Assembly: GCA_008921705.1 (NCBI GenBank) | Contig: VFFE01007186.1 | Span: 1,613,122-1,677,121 of the forward strand | Source of the DNA: Burhinus oedicnemus | Lineage: Eukaryota; Chordata; Aves; Charadriiformes; Burhinidae | Length of the DNA stretch: 64,000 nucleotides | Direction of reading: 5' to 3' | Shown here: piece by piece, positions 12,801 through 25,200 of the stretch | How positions within the stretch are numbered: the stretch's first letter is position 1 | Layout: the number at the start of each line of letters is the position of its first letter | The notes under the pieces: generated by a model | The model's input: the letters and a program-made list of their open reading frames with translations, nothing else | Database searches by the model: none | Told to the model about the DNA's origin: nothing | Position numbers and translations under genes: made by a program

Positions 12801-13703
12801 AATCCATTTTTAAATCTATAATATAGCATTCCAATACATTAAAGAAGGAAGAATGATCCAGCACACTTCATTTGCCATAAGTGGCTTTGAAAACAGATTC
12901 AATTTTTCCTCAAAAGAAGTCGGAAAAAGTTTTAAGTTATTTGATATGAAGTGCATGTCCTCAATCCAAAAGAAAACAATTGTCCAGAGACTGCAGACTT
13001 TTTTTAGGGAAAAAACCACATGCTTCATCCCAAGCTTTACGGGAAAGAAGAAAAAAACAAACTCCAGAAAATATTTAGTATCATTTTTATATAACCTTAG
13101 CAATATTTCAGCATCAAATGACTTTTATTTAAGAGTAACACTGCTTTTCAGACCAGCCACTTTGGTGTTGAAATGGCAACAAGGTTATCAGTTTTTATCT
13201 TATAAACTGATATGTCCTACAAATCTAGGCTTAGAACCATATTGTTGTAGTTCTGAATCAGAGAATATCACACTGGTTCCTGACAAAATTTGTTGAATAA
13301 TTTATATGAAAACTTTTCTTTTCTGGTCACGGTGCACAAACACATGGTAATTGGGAGCCTTTATCTGATATAAACTGCTCACATCTAAAGCTGTCTAAAA
13401 AGCAAGGATTCCAGTTCAAGTTTTTTTGGTTTCAGTTTTGTTTTTTTTCCCCAGATTTAATTTGTAACCACACTGAACAAAGCGAATTATCTATTTTCTT
13501 AGAATGCGTTATTGCAAGATAACACAATCGCTTATACTTGTATTTCTTGTCTGGGTTACATATGTCTTTTGTCAACTGACCAGCATCTGAAGATCTTTTT
13601 TTAAGGCATCTCATTCTCCCTGAATAGTTAGAAAGTCTGGAAGGCAAACTGTAATGTTTAGTTCTTAAAAAGAAAAATATTCTAGTGATTTTAGGGAAGT
13701 AAA

Positions 13704-13734
13704 TATATGTGTGTGTGTATATATATATATACAT
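13704..13734. repeat. (TG)n(TA)n compound microsatellite
   Basis: A short TG run (about five copies) is followed without interruption by about seven TA copies. Confidence 0.92.
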
Positions 13735-13958
13735 AAAAGCTGTTTCTCTGTAGTAACAAGAATCTTGCATACCCCATCCACAGTGCTAAAGCTTAAATAG
13801 GAACTTTTTGCATAGCTTCCAAAGTTTTGTGGTCTTCATCTGTTTAAAATCAGGAAAACATGTAGAGGAAAATTCTTTAATTTTAGTTGAAGGGCATATA
13901 TTACCAGCTTACTGATTTACTTAGCAGAATGTGAATACAAGATAATTTTTAATTCTGC

Positions 13959-14004
13959 TTTGGGGTTTTTTTGGGGTTTGGGGTTTTTTTGTTGTTTTTT
14001 TTTT
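13959..14004. repeat. G/T tract with three G4 runs
   Basis: The + strand has three GGGG runs (13962-13965, 13973-13976, 13980-13983) separated by T-runs, followed by a T-rich tail. A fourth G-run needed for a standard intramolecular quadruplex is not present. Confidence 0.85.
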
Positions 14005-15613
14005 AAAGTTATATCAGTGTAAATTCCTATGATTGACATACAAAAGGAGGTACAGCTAGCTGACTCTGTAATAAAGTTCTGCATCAGGAGGCTCTTGACA
14101 GAGATGGTGATCCATGCAAAGGAAGAATACTGCAACATATCTTGCAAGCAGGACGTGGAGAATGTATGTTACTTTCTAAATAAATTTAGTGGTTTTGTGG
14201 GTATGGAGCATTTACTGGTCTGGATGTGCATGATCTGCCTACCATATCTTTAGACACTGATTTTCACTGGAGAGCAATGAAGCCATACAGAGAACAATGA
14301 GCTCCTGTAGATCTCCTGGGCTGGGTGACTGTGGGGCTCTGGACTCCACTTAGAAGCAGAGCTATCCCTTGCTTAGACACAGGCAGGCAGTCTCCAGATA
14401 GATATTTGGCTGCCTCTGTGGAGTGGAATTAGGAGACTGTGGCCATGAAATACATTGGTAAGAAATATTAGCACTTTAAAGGTGATTCTTTCCTCTTCTT
14501 GCTTGTTGGCAGTATTCTGAAAATGCTAGTTTTCACAAAATAATGACTTCAGATGCAATTAGTTTTAACTGTTGGGAACTAGTAAAATCTTACAATTATG
14601 GATCATAACTGAGTGCTGTCTGAGTAGTAAAAGCATAGTGCTTGATCTTCTAATCTTCAAAATATTGACTTAGTGTCTGTGAATGTTCATCATCACCACA
14701 GGATAAACCAGGAAGGCTGTCTTAATGAAGTTTGATCAGTAGCTGTGGATGCATATGTTCAAAGAGCTTACCCTAGTATGAAAGTCAATATGTTCAGACT
14801 TACTGCCAGCGTGGTTTTTTTAGACAAAAGGAATCAACTGTCACATGCTTTCATTAAGTATTTTTGGGAGTTCACTCCCTGACAATTTCTTAATACAATT
14901 GCAATTATATGTTAGAAAAGATGGCTACATACTGGGGAATTTGTTCTAGTCTGAGCAAACTTGTTCAGAAGGGAAGTGAGGTGAATTAGACTTTCATGGC
15001 TGTTGTGAGAAGTGAGGACATGTCATCATATTACTGTCTTAATTAAAAGTTTTGTAAATCTCACTGGAAAAATAGTGTAAAAACACTAGGACATCAAAAT
15101 AAATACATAAAAACACCTTTTTTCCTCTGTTTCCCAGTAGTACAATATTACCTATGTTACATACATGTTTGTCCCAGTTCTTTTCAGAAAATACAAGCTC
15201 TTCCATCTAGGTTACCTCAATAGCTGATCCTTTTATAATATTGGTTGGTCTTGTGTGCTACTGATAATAATTTTTAAACTCAGAGTTGCCTGTTTCCCCC
15301 AGCTTCTTTTTAAAGGGAAAGAATTGCAGCTGTTTCAAGTTAGTCAGCAAGTAATTTTAAGCTTCCTCCTAATTAGTTCAATAGAGGTTAAACCATATGA
15401 CAGTATAGATAAGGTTTGATAATTACACACTTAATTTAGGAAAAAGAAGTGCTCACAGTGGATGAAATTATTAGGAGTTTTCCATTCCTTTTCCTTGACA
15501 TTATCCCTATTTCACTCAAACTAAGTATATCGCCAGCTGGAGAAATGTGGAAAAATAGCTTCCATAGGCTAATATAATTAGCTATCTAGGGCCATGCAGA
15601 GTACTTGTAGTAA

Positions 15614-15647
15614 TAAAAAAACCCAACCCAAACACAACCCCCAAAAA
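15614..15647. repeat. A/C-rich tract (minus-strand T/G tract)
   Basis: It reads AAAAAAACCCAACCCAAAC and on into a C5 run. It is the same kind of sequence as the T/G tracts at 4.7 and 14.0 kb but on the opposite strand. Confidence 0.8.
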
Positions 15648-18600
15648 GCAGGGAAAGGTCATGTGACAATAGCTACCAAAACAGCTGCTATATTCACGCA
15701 TAAAACCAGACCAAACTGAAACAAACCTTCTTGACAGATTTTGTGTCAGTTGCATAAATCTGGTAAAAACTGATTGATTTCCATAGAAATAATTTTGATT
15801 TAAGAAGGTATAAATGAATTAAGATTAAGCCCCGAGAAGTAGCATTTTATGATGCTCAGTTGTAAAGTGTCTTAAAACTATCCCATTCTTAGGGTTCTGG
15901 AGAAGCAGTAAAATAAAACAGAATAAGCAATGCAAGCAATTTGAATTCAGTTTCTGTTTTATACTATTTCAGTCAAGGCCAGATTCTAATTATCTGTAAT
16001 AATTAAGTAGCTTCAGCACTAAGAGGTTCTAACCTTCAACAACGGAATTGTTCTACGACTTCCAGCAAAGGGCAACTTTCTATTGACCAGCTATCGATTA
16101 GGCTTTCTGTGTTCTTGCAATGTGAGATTGCTAACAATGCAATGATTTATGAGATTGCTGAGTATCTCTTTGTTCTTCAGGAATGAAAACCAGCAACGGA
16201 AATACATTTTTGTGTCCTTATATTAGAAGGGTTCTAGATACTAATTCAGATATTATTAATATTATTAAAGGAAGTACTAATGTATATTTTATTGGTTCAA
16301 AACCCATTCCTGAACACTTCTCCTTTTTAACACATATTTCTTTCTTTTCAGCTAAAAATAATGGCATTCAAATATGTTCAAAATTCTTGAGAATCCTGAA
16401 TTTTCACATATAAGTGTGGGGATGGACCAAAACTTACATAAAACCCAAAGACACAGAAGCTTTCAATCTTTGTTAAAGAAATGGGAAAACCTGTGGTGAG
16501 GGCCAAATAATTTTTATCCAAATGATAAAAGGCTAAATATTCTTAATGTATTTTTGCTGATATTGGAAGCTGTTTTCAGTTTTGCAATACAGTAATATTA
16601 TAATGCAATTAGCTATACCATTTTATGCAACTTCTTTCCTATCTGTTTTCAAAATTTACAAAAAGAACACTCTTAAAGATCCTTAATGCTCATAGGCTGT
16701 CTCTAAGAGTGCTGACTTTGACCATACCCCTATGGAGACATAATACTTTAAATTGCATAAAATGCTCTGATTTTTTACCTTCTAATTCTATGTCTGTCAA
16801 TAGGTAAATGAAGGCAGAAAATAATTCTTTCTGTTCAAATAGGTATCTGACACAACAAAATAATCACTGTAATATATGATCAGTATTAGTTTATAATAAG
16901 TGCTGCTATAAAATTACTCCCATTATAGACATTCACTTCTACAATCAGCAGGTGATAATCATTCAGTTCTGAACCTGACATACTACAACTGTCATCATAA
17001 GGCACTTTTAATCATTATGTGAATGAACATTTAATCAGGTAGCTGCATATAATTACCCTTTGAATACACACACAATTAAATCCAAAATCTCAAAGAGAAA
17101 CTTTACAAAGTACTAGCTGATTTTAGAGAAGTAGGTACCAAATAAACAGCATTAAATGAGTTCAGAAACCTAACCTCTCAGATCGATTAATTTTAATCTG
17201 GCATAAGTATAGATTCTATTACCCTTACATGTCATAAATACTATCTTTCCTCTGTGAAAACACATTTTAGTGAGAAAAGCATCAAATGGTATGCAAATAG
17301 CAAAATTTAATCCACAGCAAATAATTCAAAACAGTTTCTTGGGTTCTCTCGCATCTCAAAAAAAAAAAAAGTAAATTAATTACATAGATTTAGTATTAAT
17401 TTGCAAAATGTTCAATTTGACACAAGGATGACAAGACATAGTGTTTGTCTTTGCTGACTAGGAGTGAGGGTTGATGGTTAATTTTTTTATCCAACAGTTG
17501 CTGCTTGAAAGATTTGTCCCTGATATAATCTCTGTTTCCTCTGGAAATCACAGAATAGTTGACCAGAGTGCTACTATTTCTTCCAGGGAGGAGAAATGGG
17601 CTTTGAGTCAGTCAACAAGTTTCGTAAGTGTTTGTCTACCAGAATTACCACTTCTTATGGACAGTTCTGAATTATTTCTGCAGTGTCAAAGATCACTCAG
17701 TATCTTTAAATTATATGTTCAGGTGTTATTCATTAAAAATTAAACTAAGGAAGATGACAGACTTATTGCAAAATACCTGAAAGGAGTACACAAGGGATGC
17801 TTTTGCAAGAAGCATAGCACTTCTCAAAAATTCTTGATGACATGAGAAGTCTTAAATTCAAGAGACAAGAAGACTAGAAGAAAAGTGCTCTCATGCAGGA
17901 GAATAAGCCTGTCTCTTAACTCTGACAGCTACTTATTGTTGTTCTTATTTTCTTCCTTTCCCTAACTGGGCTAAGCTGCTCCTCCCATTTTGCATCACAT
18001 AGATCCTTTCCAGCTTTGAAGATACTGCTAGGGAAATAAGTCACTTGCAAAATATTGGTGGAAATAATTAGGGCAGTCCAGAGGTCTTTTTTTTTTTTTT
18101 TTCTTTTGTTCTGTGATAATCAGAATCTGTCTATATTCTTAAATAACCTGTCTTCGACAAGCTTTCTTCATCCTGGTCACATGATCATCTACATCAGACA
18201 AATTTTCACACGCTTCCTGTGTCTTCTGCAGTAAGACAACTCATTCCTCTACAATTAGTCCTAGGTGAAGTTCTAGGAAAAGATTTTTTTAGAGATCTCT
18301 TTCAATAAGCAACATGGATTACATTGTGCTAGATTTATCTCTGTTCTTGCTTAATGTTACTCTAAAGTTATGCCACTTATTTTATTGTTATGCATTCTCA
18401 CATACCCCTTTATGCTGTAAAAAACCCACTCCAGTAGGCTGCAACACAGACCTCTCATTACTACAGATACTTAGAATGGTCTTTGGTGAGCTGATTATAC
18501 CTGAAATTATGACATGGCATTGTCTGAAAACTGTAACTGGGCTAAGTTAATGTCTCTGTGTCAGCTAAGTTGGATGTGCTTAACTCTCTTTTTGGGCACT

Positions 18601-18693
18601 GCCAGAGGCATTTTAACTGACTAAAACTAGCCAATTATTTTGACTACTAAGACTTTTGATTTGTATGATATATTTTTATAAAAAGTAGGTATC

Positions 18694-18752
18694 TATATAT
18701 ATATATACGTGTCTCCCTATATATTTATGTGTTCTTGTGCATATATATATAT
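18694..18752. repeat. (TA)n microsatellites
   Basis: Two TA runs, 18694-18707 and about 18741-18752, are separated by about 33 bases of mixed sequence. Confidence 0.85.
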
Positions 18753-20748
18753 AAACAATGTTTTCGAACACTTGTTACAGTAAAGCTTCTGCTCTAAATT
18801 ATTGCTGTTAAATGAATGTCCTGCTGTTCTACATAAAACTAAATTGAAGGTGTTATTGATTTGCTGTTACAGATGTTGTTTGGGTCACTACAGATGTTTG
18901 CTCTCATTGGCTATTTACTAGCTGTGTGGAACACCCCTTTGAGAAAATCAGTAGTGGAAAGGGCTTTATTATGTCAATGGCAATTTCATGAGACCTTTAC
19001 ACATTTAAAATTGATTAAGGTTAGTAAAGAAGATTTCAGAAGTGTTTAGCATTGCATTAAGATTCTCAGAAACCTGGCTGAGCATGGGGTTTTTCTGTTC
19101 TTACGAGAAGAGCGGTCCCCTCGGGATTTAGATTTGAAAAAAGGGAAGAGAACCATAACTGTGGATGTCTGTGATGCACTTTGAGGGTGCTTCAAAGAAT
19201 AGTTTAACAGCTAAAACTGTATGTTTACGGAGATCATAAATAACCACAGGATATCCATTATGGGAAGCTCTCATTATTCAATCCTATTAAATGTCAAAGT
19301 GTCTGAGAAAATTAAATAAAAAGGTCTACTGATATGAATAGATAAACTGCAAGCCTTGTAAAATATACGAAATGGAACTCAGGGCACAGTCAAGTGAAGA
19401 ATTCTAATATAATATAAAGCACACTGCCATAAATTTTTTCAAGTCACTTACATCATAAAGAATTTACTTTCTTCTGATTGCTTGTTGCTCACTTCTGAAT
19501 ATTTCCTCATCTTTCCAATCCCTAGAAGTAGTATTGAGAATCAACAGAAAATGAACCGTGAAGGCTCTGGGACCCAGGGGAAACGATATGAGTAAAAGAG
19601 CAGCAAAAGAAATAACAGCAGTGATATAATAACAACAGAACTCCGTGCCTTCTGCCATAGATTTATATATCCTGTGCTGTTTTATCCACTGACAACACAG
19701 CATATTCACATTGTTGGTCTTGTTTTAATAAACTGATCAATTACTCACTTTCTCTTCCTATTCATGCACTAAATATACCCAGCAACATTATAAACTTTAG
19801 ACATAATCAATTGCAGCCGCTCTGCAACACAGAACAGAGAAAATGAGAACTTTTAGTTCCAAATCACTGCTTAATAATAAATGGAAGATGTCTGATATGT
19901 ATATAAATAAATGGACGTTTTTTTCAAATTTTTGATAAAGTAAACATCATATTCGTATTACTTAGGAACTGGAATGAACTTTCATGGCCTTGAATTAGCA
20001 GTGTTTTTGTTTCTTAATAGTCACAGTTATCACCTATTTCTTTAGACCATTTTTGTTAACTGAGAAAACTAACATTCTCACTTTTGTCTGTGTGTCTTAA
20101 ATTTAAAACATATTGTGTGAAAATTTTATCAACATTGCCACATCTGATAAGCTCAAAACAGCAGAAGAAGTGCCATCTATTCAAAGCAATAATTGGCATG
20201 TCCAGTCTTTCAAGTATAGTATGCAGTACAGGATATATGCAAGTTTTCTGGGTTTGCTTCCCTGATGCACAGTTAGACAGATGGACTATATGTTCAGTGA
20301 TCCATTTGGCTTGATAAGCACCACACTGGCAATTTGATAAGCACAAAATCTGGGATTTCTTAGGAAGTGTAAAGGACTTAAAAGGATTTAAACAATAATA
20401 TGTACAATATGTATTAATATATATATTTTCTGACAAATATTAAAATCTGTAATCTGCATTGCAGAGATTCCCAACAAATCAAAGAGAATGAAAATAAACT
20501 AAGGCAACCATAATAAGCATACTACTGAGAGATATGAATCTTTAGTATTAATTTTACATTTTCAGTCCTCACCAGAGAAGTGACCAGGGTGCTGGTGAAA
20601 CCCAGTAATATTTTTGTTTGCTTTTGCTAGCCTTTGGAGAAAGAGATATAAATGTATTAATTCCATAAATCTTAATAAGCTGTAACAAATATCAGTAACT
20701 ACAAATTGTACTTGGCATTGTTCTAGATGATACTAAATGTTGTTCTGG

Positions 20749-21157
20749 TTAGTACAAAGTTTAATATTAAATTTCCTAAACAAGGGCAATTGCTACAGTT
20801 TTGGTTCTAAACTTTGTTTCTGTATCACAAGTGGACCTAACTGAAACAACGGTTGTGTGTTGCAACTTGATATTCAAATTCTCATTTATATATTTCCTCT
20901 GGGATTTCCCAATCATTCCTCAATCATAGAAACATCACATCATAGAATGGTTTGTGTTGGAAAGGACCCTTAAAGATCATTTTTAAAGAAACTTTCCAAC
21001 TCAAACCATTCTGTGTTAGTACAAAAGTATAAATGAGCTGTAACAATTGCCCTTGTTTAGGAAATTTAAGATCAAATGTTGTACTAATGTAAAATGATTT
21101 GGGATAGAAATGATCTTTTCAACCCAAACCATTCTGATTCAACGATTCTGTGATCAT
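20749..21157. repeat. Nested inverted repeats at a CR1 3' junction
   Basis: Arm 1: 20749-20800 pairs with the reverse complement of 21036-21087. I count 46 of 52 identical bases, including a perfect 26-base core. Arm 2: 20944-20964 (minus-oriented CR1 tail) pairs with 20992-21012, 20 of 21 identical. A third CR1 tail at 21111-21153 is plus-oriented and sits directly against the minus-oriented CR1 body. The sequence GATCAT occurs at 20975-20980 and 21152-21157, at the two ends of the inverted segment. The bases CTCATTTATA also occur beside the unique arm in both the original (20881) and the inverted copy, so the copied piece includes DNA flanking the CR1, with internal deletions. Confidence 0.85.
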
Positions 21158-22234
21158 CTAGTCCAACTACCCCTGACACAGACAGGGACATCTTTCACTA
21201 GATCAGATTCCTCAAAACCCCATCCAACCTGACCTTGAACACTTCCAGTGATGGGGCATTCACAACTTCTCTGGGCAACCTGTTCCAGTGTCTTACCACC
21301 CTCATCATAAAAAAATTTCTTCCTTGTGTCTAATCTAAATCTACCCTCTTTCAGTTTAAAACTATTGCCCCTTGTCCTGTCACTACAGGCCCAGGCAAAA
21401 AGTCTCTCTCTAGCTTTCTTATAAATCCTCTTTAAGCATTGAAAAGCCGTAACAAGGTCTCCCCAGACCCTTTTCTTCCCCAGGCTAAACAACTCCAGCT
21501 CTCGGAATTCCTTAATAGGAGAGGTACTCCAGCCCTCGGATCATCTTAGTGGCCCTCCTCTGGACCCGCTCAACCAAGTCAATGTCTGTCTTGTACTGAG
21601 GGCTTCGGAGCAGGATGCAGGATTTCAGGTGGGGTCTCACGAGAGTGGAGTAAAGGGGGAGAATCACCTCCCTTGACCTGCTGGCCACATTTCCTTTTTC
21701 TGCAGCCCAGGATCTGTCCAGCTTTCTGGGCTGCAAGAACACATTGTCAGCTCATGTCCAGTTTTTCATCCACCAGTATCCCCAAGTCCTTCTCAGTATG
21801 GCTGCTCTCAATCCACTCATCCATTCATCTGTATTGATACTGGAGATTGCCCCAACCAAGGTACAGGACCTTACACTTGGCCTTGTTGGACTTCATGATG
21901 CACACACAGGCCCACTCCTCAAGCCTGTCAAGGTCCCTCTGGATGGCATCTCTTCCCTCTAGCAAATCAACTGCTTAGCTTGGTGTTGTCTGGAAACTTG
22001 CTGAGGGTGCACTCAATCCCACTGTCTATGTGACTGATGAAGATATTAAACAGTAGTGGTACCAATATGGATGCCTGAGGGACACCACTTGTTATTGGTG
22101 TCCACTTGGACATTGAGCCATTGTGTGTAACTATTTGGACATGGCCATCCAGCCAATTTCTTATCCATCTTGCTGTCCATCCGTGAAACCCATATCTCTC
22201 CAATCTAGTGGCAAGAATGTTGTGAGGGACCATA
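20926..22234 (-). mobile_element. CR1 LINE, 5' truncated, minus strand, rearranged tail
   Basis: Read on the minus strand, it runs from the middle of the reverse transcriptase to the 3' end. The body (about 21155-22234) contains classic CR1 3' sequence, including the TCGFVREGNSF-like region and the downstream non-coding block. The outer tail at 20926-20980 carries the CATAGAAT repeats expected at the 3' end of a minus-strand copy. About 175 bases of inverted tail and flanking DNA (20981-21154) separate tail from body. The 5' end falls in the RT domain near 22234. It resembles the copy at 42.0 kb more than the copy at 31.1 kb. Confidence 0.92.
21180..22233 (-). pseudogene. CR1 reverse transcriptase fragment, broken
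   Basis: Three pieces of RT-domain protein can be read on the minus strand. 21967-22233 has the SGVPQ block and the position of the catalytic FADD box, which here reads FPDN (21985-21996), so the second catalytic Asp is lost. 21512-21742 has the thumb-region blocks PLYSTLVRPHL and QRRATKMIRGLEYLSY. 21154-21492 has the C-terminal block GDLVTAFQCL and the [20 protein letters not shown] region. Frameshifts separate the pieces. The endonuclease and the RT N-terminus are absent. Non-functional. Confidence 0.88.
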
Positions 22235-25200
22235 ATTCCTCTTTTTATTACAACAGTAATGTTACTGTTGTTTTCTCATGGTCAATTTCTTATTTGCCAA
22301 AAAAGTGACAATATTTCCTGAGACTTACAGAATTTCCTTCATCATAATTTTATGCTGAGTGAAAAAGGGTAGGTTATTTAACTGAATTACTTATCCTTTT
22401 TGTTCAATTAGATGACCCACCCCATATGATACAAGATTATCTATCAGGAGTACGCTAGTATTTTTAAAATAGCTGATGATTTTTTCAAAGGCCTCCTATT
22501 CCATTTTCTCCTTCATAATAATAGAAGTAGAAAGTTATACTAAAAATTATGAAACCCACATTAATTCTCATGAAAAAAAGAAATTATTGTTATTTGATAC
22601 TAACAGCTTTCGGGGTTCTTCTTTAAACAATGATGATATTTCCTTTGTCCTTTGTCTGCAGTTAAGTAAAAATAAGCAAAATTATTATGATTCAATCCTA
22701 TTAAACATTTTGACATGTTCCAATTTTTCATCCTCAAACAAATTCAAGATGATATAAAGCAAAGGAAACACTTTATTTGTATGTATTTTGCAATTGATTG
22801 TGATACGATACTATACCTAAGTAGGTAGTAACTCTATGGAGTTACGGATTATTAGTTTTCTTTGATAGTGAAAGACTTCAGTAGGCTATAGAATCAGATA
22901 TTTTTAATTCCTTGGTGACTAATTTGGCTATCCAAGGAAAATGTAAACATTTGTGTCAGTGTTGATGTCTGGTGAAGTGAAACTACCAGTCAGATTTGTT
23001 TTATGATGTGAACCAATTTGAAAACCTTCCCTGTAATACAGAAGTCTAGCAAAACAGAGATGCTTTGTCCTGGAAAAATTCAGCCAAGTTTGAAGGATGG
23101 AGAGAAATATTCTTGCAAGAGGTGAAAGCTACAGAAATAGAAAAAGAGAATATTAAATGTTTGATTACTTTGCAGAGGGTTTTAATCTGATTTATGTTTG
23201 TTACTGCTTCCAGTAATTGTAGATTTGTATTTTAATGACTATAATTAATAACTGAGCTCATGTTTTTCCAAACGTACATGAACTAATTTTTGGTCAGTAT
23301 CACACTAATTTACTATGTGCCCTCTGTCTGCAAAAAGATTTATAATATTTCATTACACCCATGGAGAAAATGCTGATGAAGTCCTCTTAAAGGGAACAAG
23401 TTTCACTGACAAAGAATTACGTGACACAAACTATTATAACAAAGGAATAAAATGGCTGGTCCAAAATGAAGCACAAGATTGCATGGTGGACAGGAATTCA
23501 CTACCCCAATGGACATATAGAGGAAGAAAGAAAATAAGAGGAATGAGTATCAGGAAATTTCATTTTGGAATGATAACCTTATTTGACCCTCAATCCCTTC
23601 TGAAAGTTCCCACAGATCTGTTCTGAAATGCCTAAAAGGCACACTTCATACATGAAAAATAAAAGGAAATGTCAGAGAAGAACTATTTCAGGTGTTATTA
23701 GTATGATAGAAGAACAAGGAAGCAAATGAGTTGTGGACAATCCATCCAGGAAAAAGCACTGAACATGACTTCAATAAAAACATCACAAAAAAAGTAAATT
23801 GCATTATTAAGGAGATGATTTAACAAATACATTGTGAACTATGAATACATGAAAAAATACAAATTCTCAGAATAATGAAACAAGAAATATAGTTGGAGGC
23901 CAAATAGGCAGAACCAGATACCGATGTTTCAGAAAGAAATTTTCAAGACAGTCCCCACAACATGGTGTCATATAGCATTGTACACCAGAAAGACGGATTG
24001 TATGAGTTCATGGAGGTGGAAGGCATCAAAGTACCCTGAAAATATTATTATGAAAACATACTAAAGATAATGAGGGATAGTATGAGTCTTAGAAGGAAAA
24101 TGGAGCAGAGGATGACAAGGGATTAAACTTTTCTCCTTGAAAATATACCTCTATAATTTCCAGATAATAATAGGAATTCCCATGAAATCTAGGAAGCTGC
24201 TGCTTCAGTTTTCATTACCTTTAATTAACAAATAACCTAAACTTGTCCTTGATTAGCAATTTCCAAAACTAGTAGATAAACTTTACATTCTATTACTATT
24301 TGGGGAAGAAAGCAAACAGGAAAAAAGGGAGAAAAAACATGGAGAAGAGGAAAACTAAAGTATGGAAAAGGGTTTGTCAAAGTAAGGTTGCTTTGGAGTC
24401 ATGTTGCTTAATGTTCTTCACAGTCAGCCTGATTTACATGATCTTGACAGCTTATTAACCCGGACTAGCAGTCTGAAAAAGCTGTAAGACAGATGCATAT
24501 TTGATTCTTACAGCATGGAGCATGTGACAGAGAATTCAGGCCAGTACATTCAGGTTCTGCTATGGGCACCTTAGCGAGACAGCATCACCTAGTCAGTCTG
24601 AGCAGGAGCTACAACTGTCTAGGGCGACTGAAGTGTTCAAGTGACAAAAAGAGACAAAGATGAATGAGTCCAAGTTAAAGGTTCCTTATGGTAAAATCTT
24701 AAGTATCCTCTTTCACAGACTGAAGAACAGAGAAGACCTCAAGATCTGTAAGAGTTTCTCTCACCCTTCACACCAATTGCATTTGCTCAAAGGTCTTCAA
24801 ATTTTCCAATTGCCAATGAACTGAGAATTTTGAAAACTTCTCATAACCTAATTAACTTTCATAGCTGAAATCTGTTCTCCCACTCTGCCACTTAGTTCAG
24901 TCAAGGATTAGAGTTTTTAGTTCATGAATTCTAATAAAATCTTTTTACAGATTTCAAGAAAGCTTTCACCCTTGTACACGATGTAAATTTCAAACATTAT
25001 GTCTTTCATGGATACCTCAACTTACCTGACTGGACTAGCTTAAAAAAAAGAAAAAGGCAGCTCTGATAATTAATTTCAGAAAACCAGAGTGTATATACTG
25101 TCTTAATGTTAAAGGAAGACTGTATATTTCCAATGCTAGAAAACAAGGATATGTATTTTCCCATTGACTTCTTCCCTTGCCCCAAACCAGCTATTCAAGA

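Larger units (their letters stand above)
8303..20748. other. Single-copy AT-rich DNA, no gene seen
   Basis: Twelve kilobases without recognisable exons or large repeats. The longest open frame (147 codons, 12853-13296, +) has low-complexity Lys/Phe/Ser composition, matches nothing I know and overlaps an open frame on the other strand, so I do not call it a gene. Small repeats are listed separately. A T16 run lies at 18087-18102. Confidence 0.55.

Noticed and set aside
13186..13215. Short inverted repeat TATCAGTTT / AAACTGATA
   Set aside because: A 9-base stem in AT-rich DNA is expected by chance in 64 kb.
21744..21962. Plus-strand frame of 72 codons inside the 20.9-kb CR1
   Set aside because: It is antisense to the CR1 RT region.
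23315..23626. 103-codon open frame on the plus strand
   Set aside because: No recognisable domain, signal or context; its length is ordinary for chance frames here, and no splice or promoter evidence supports it.
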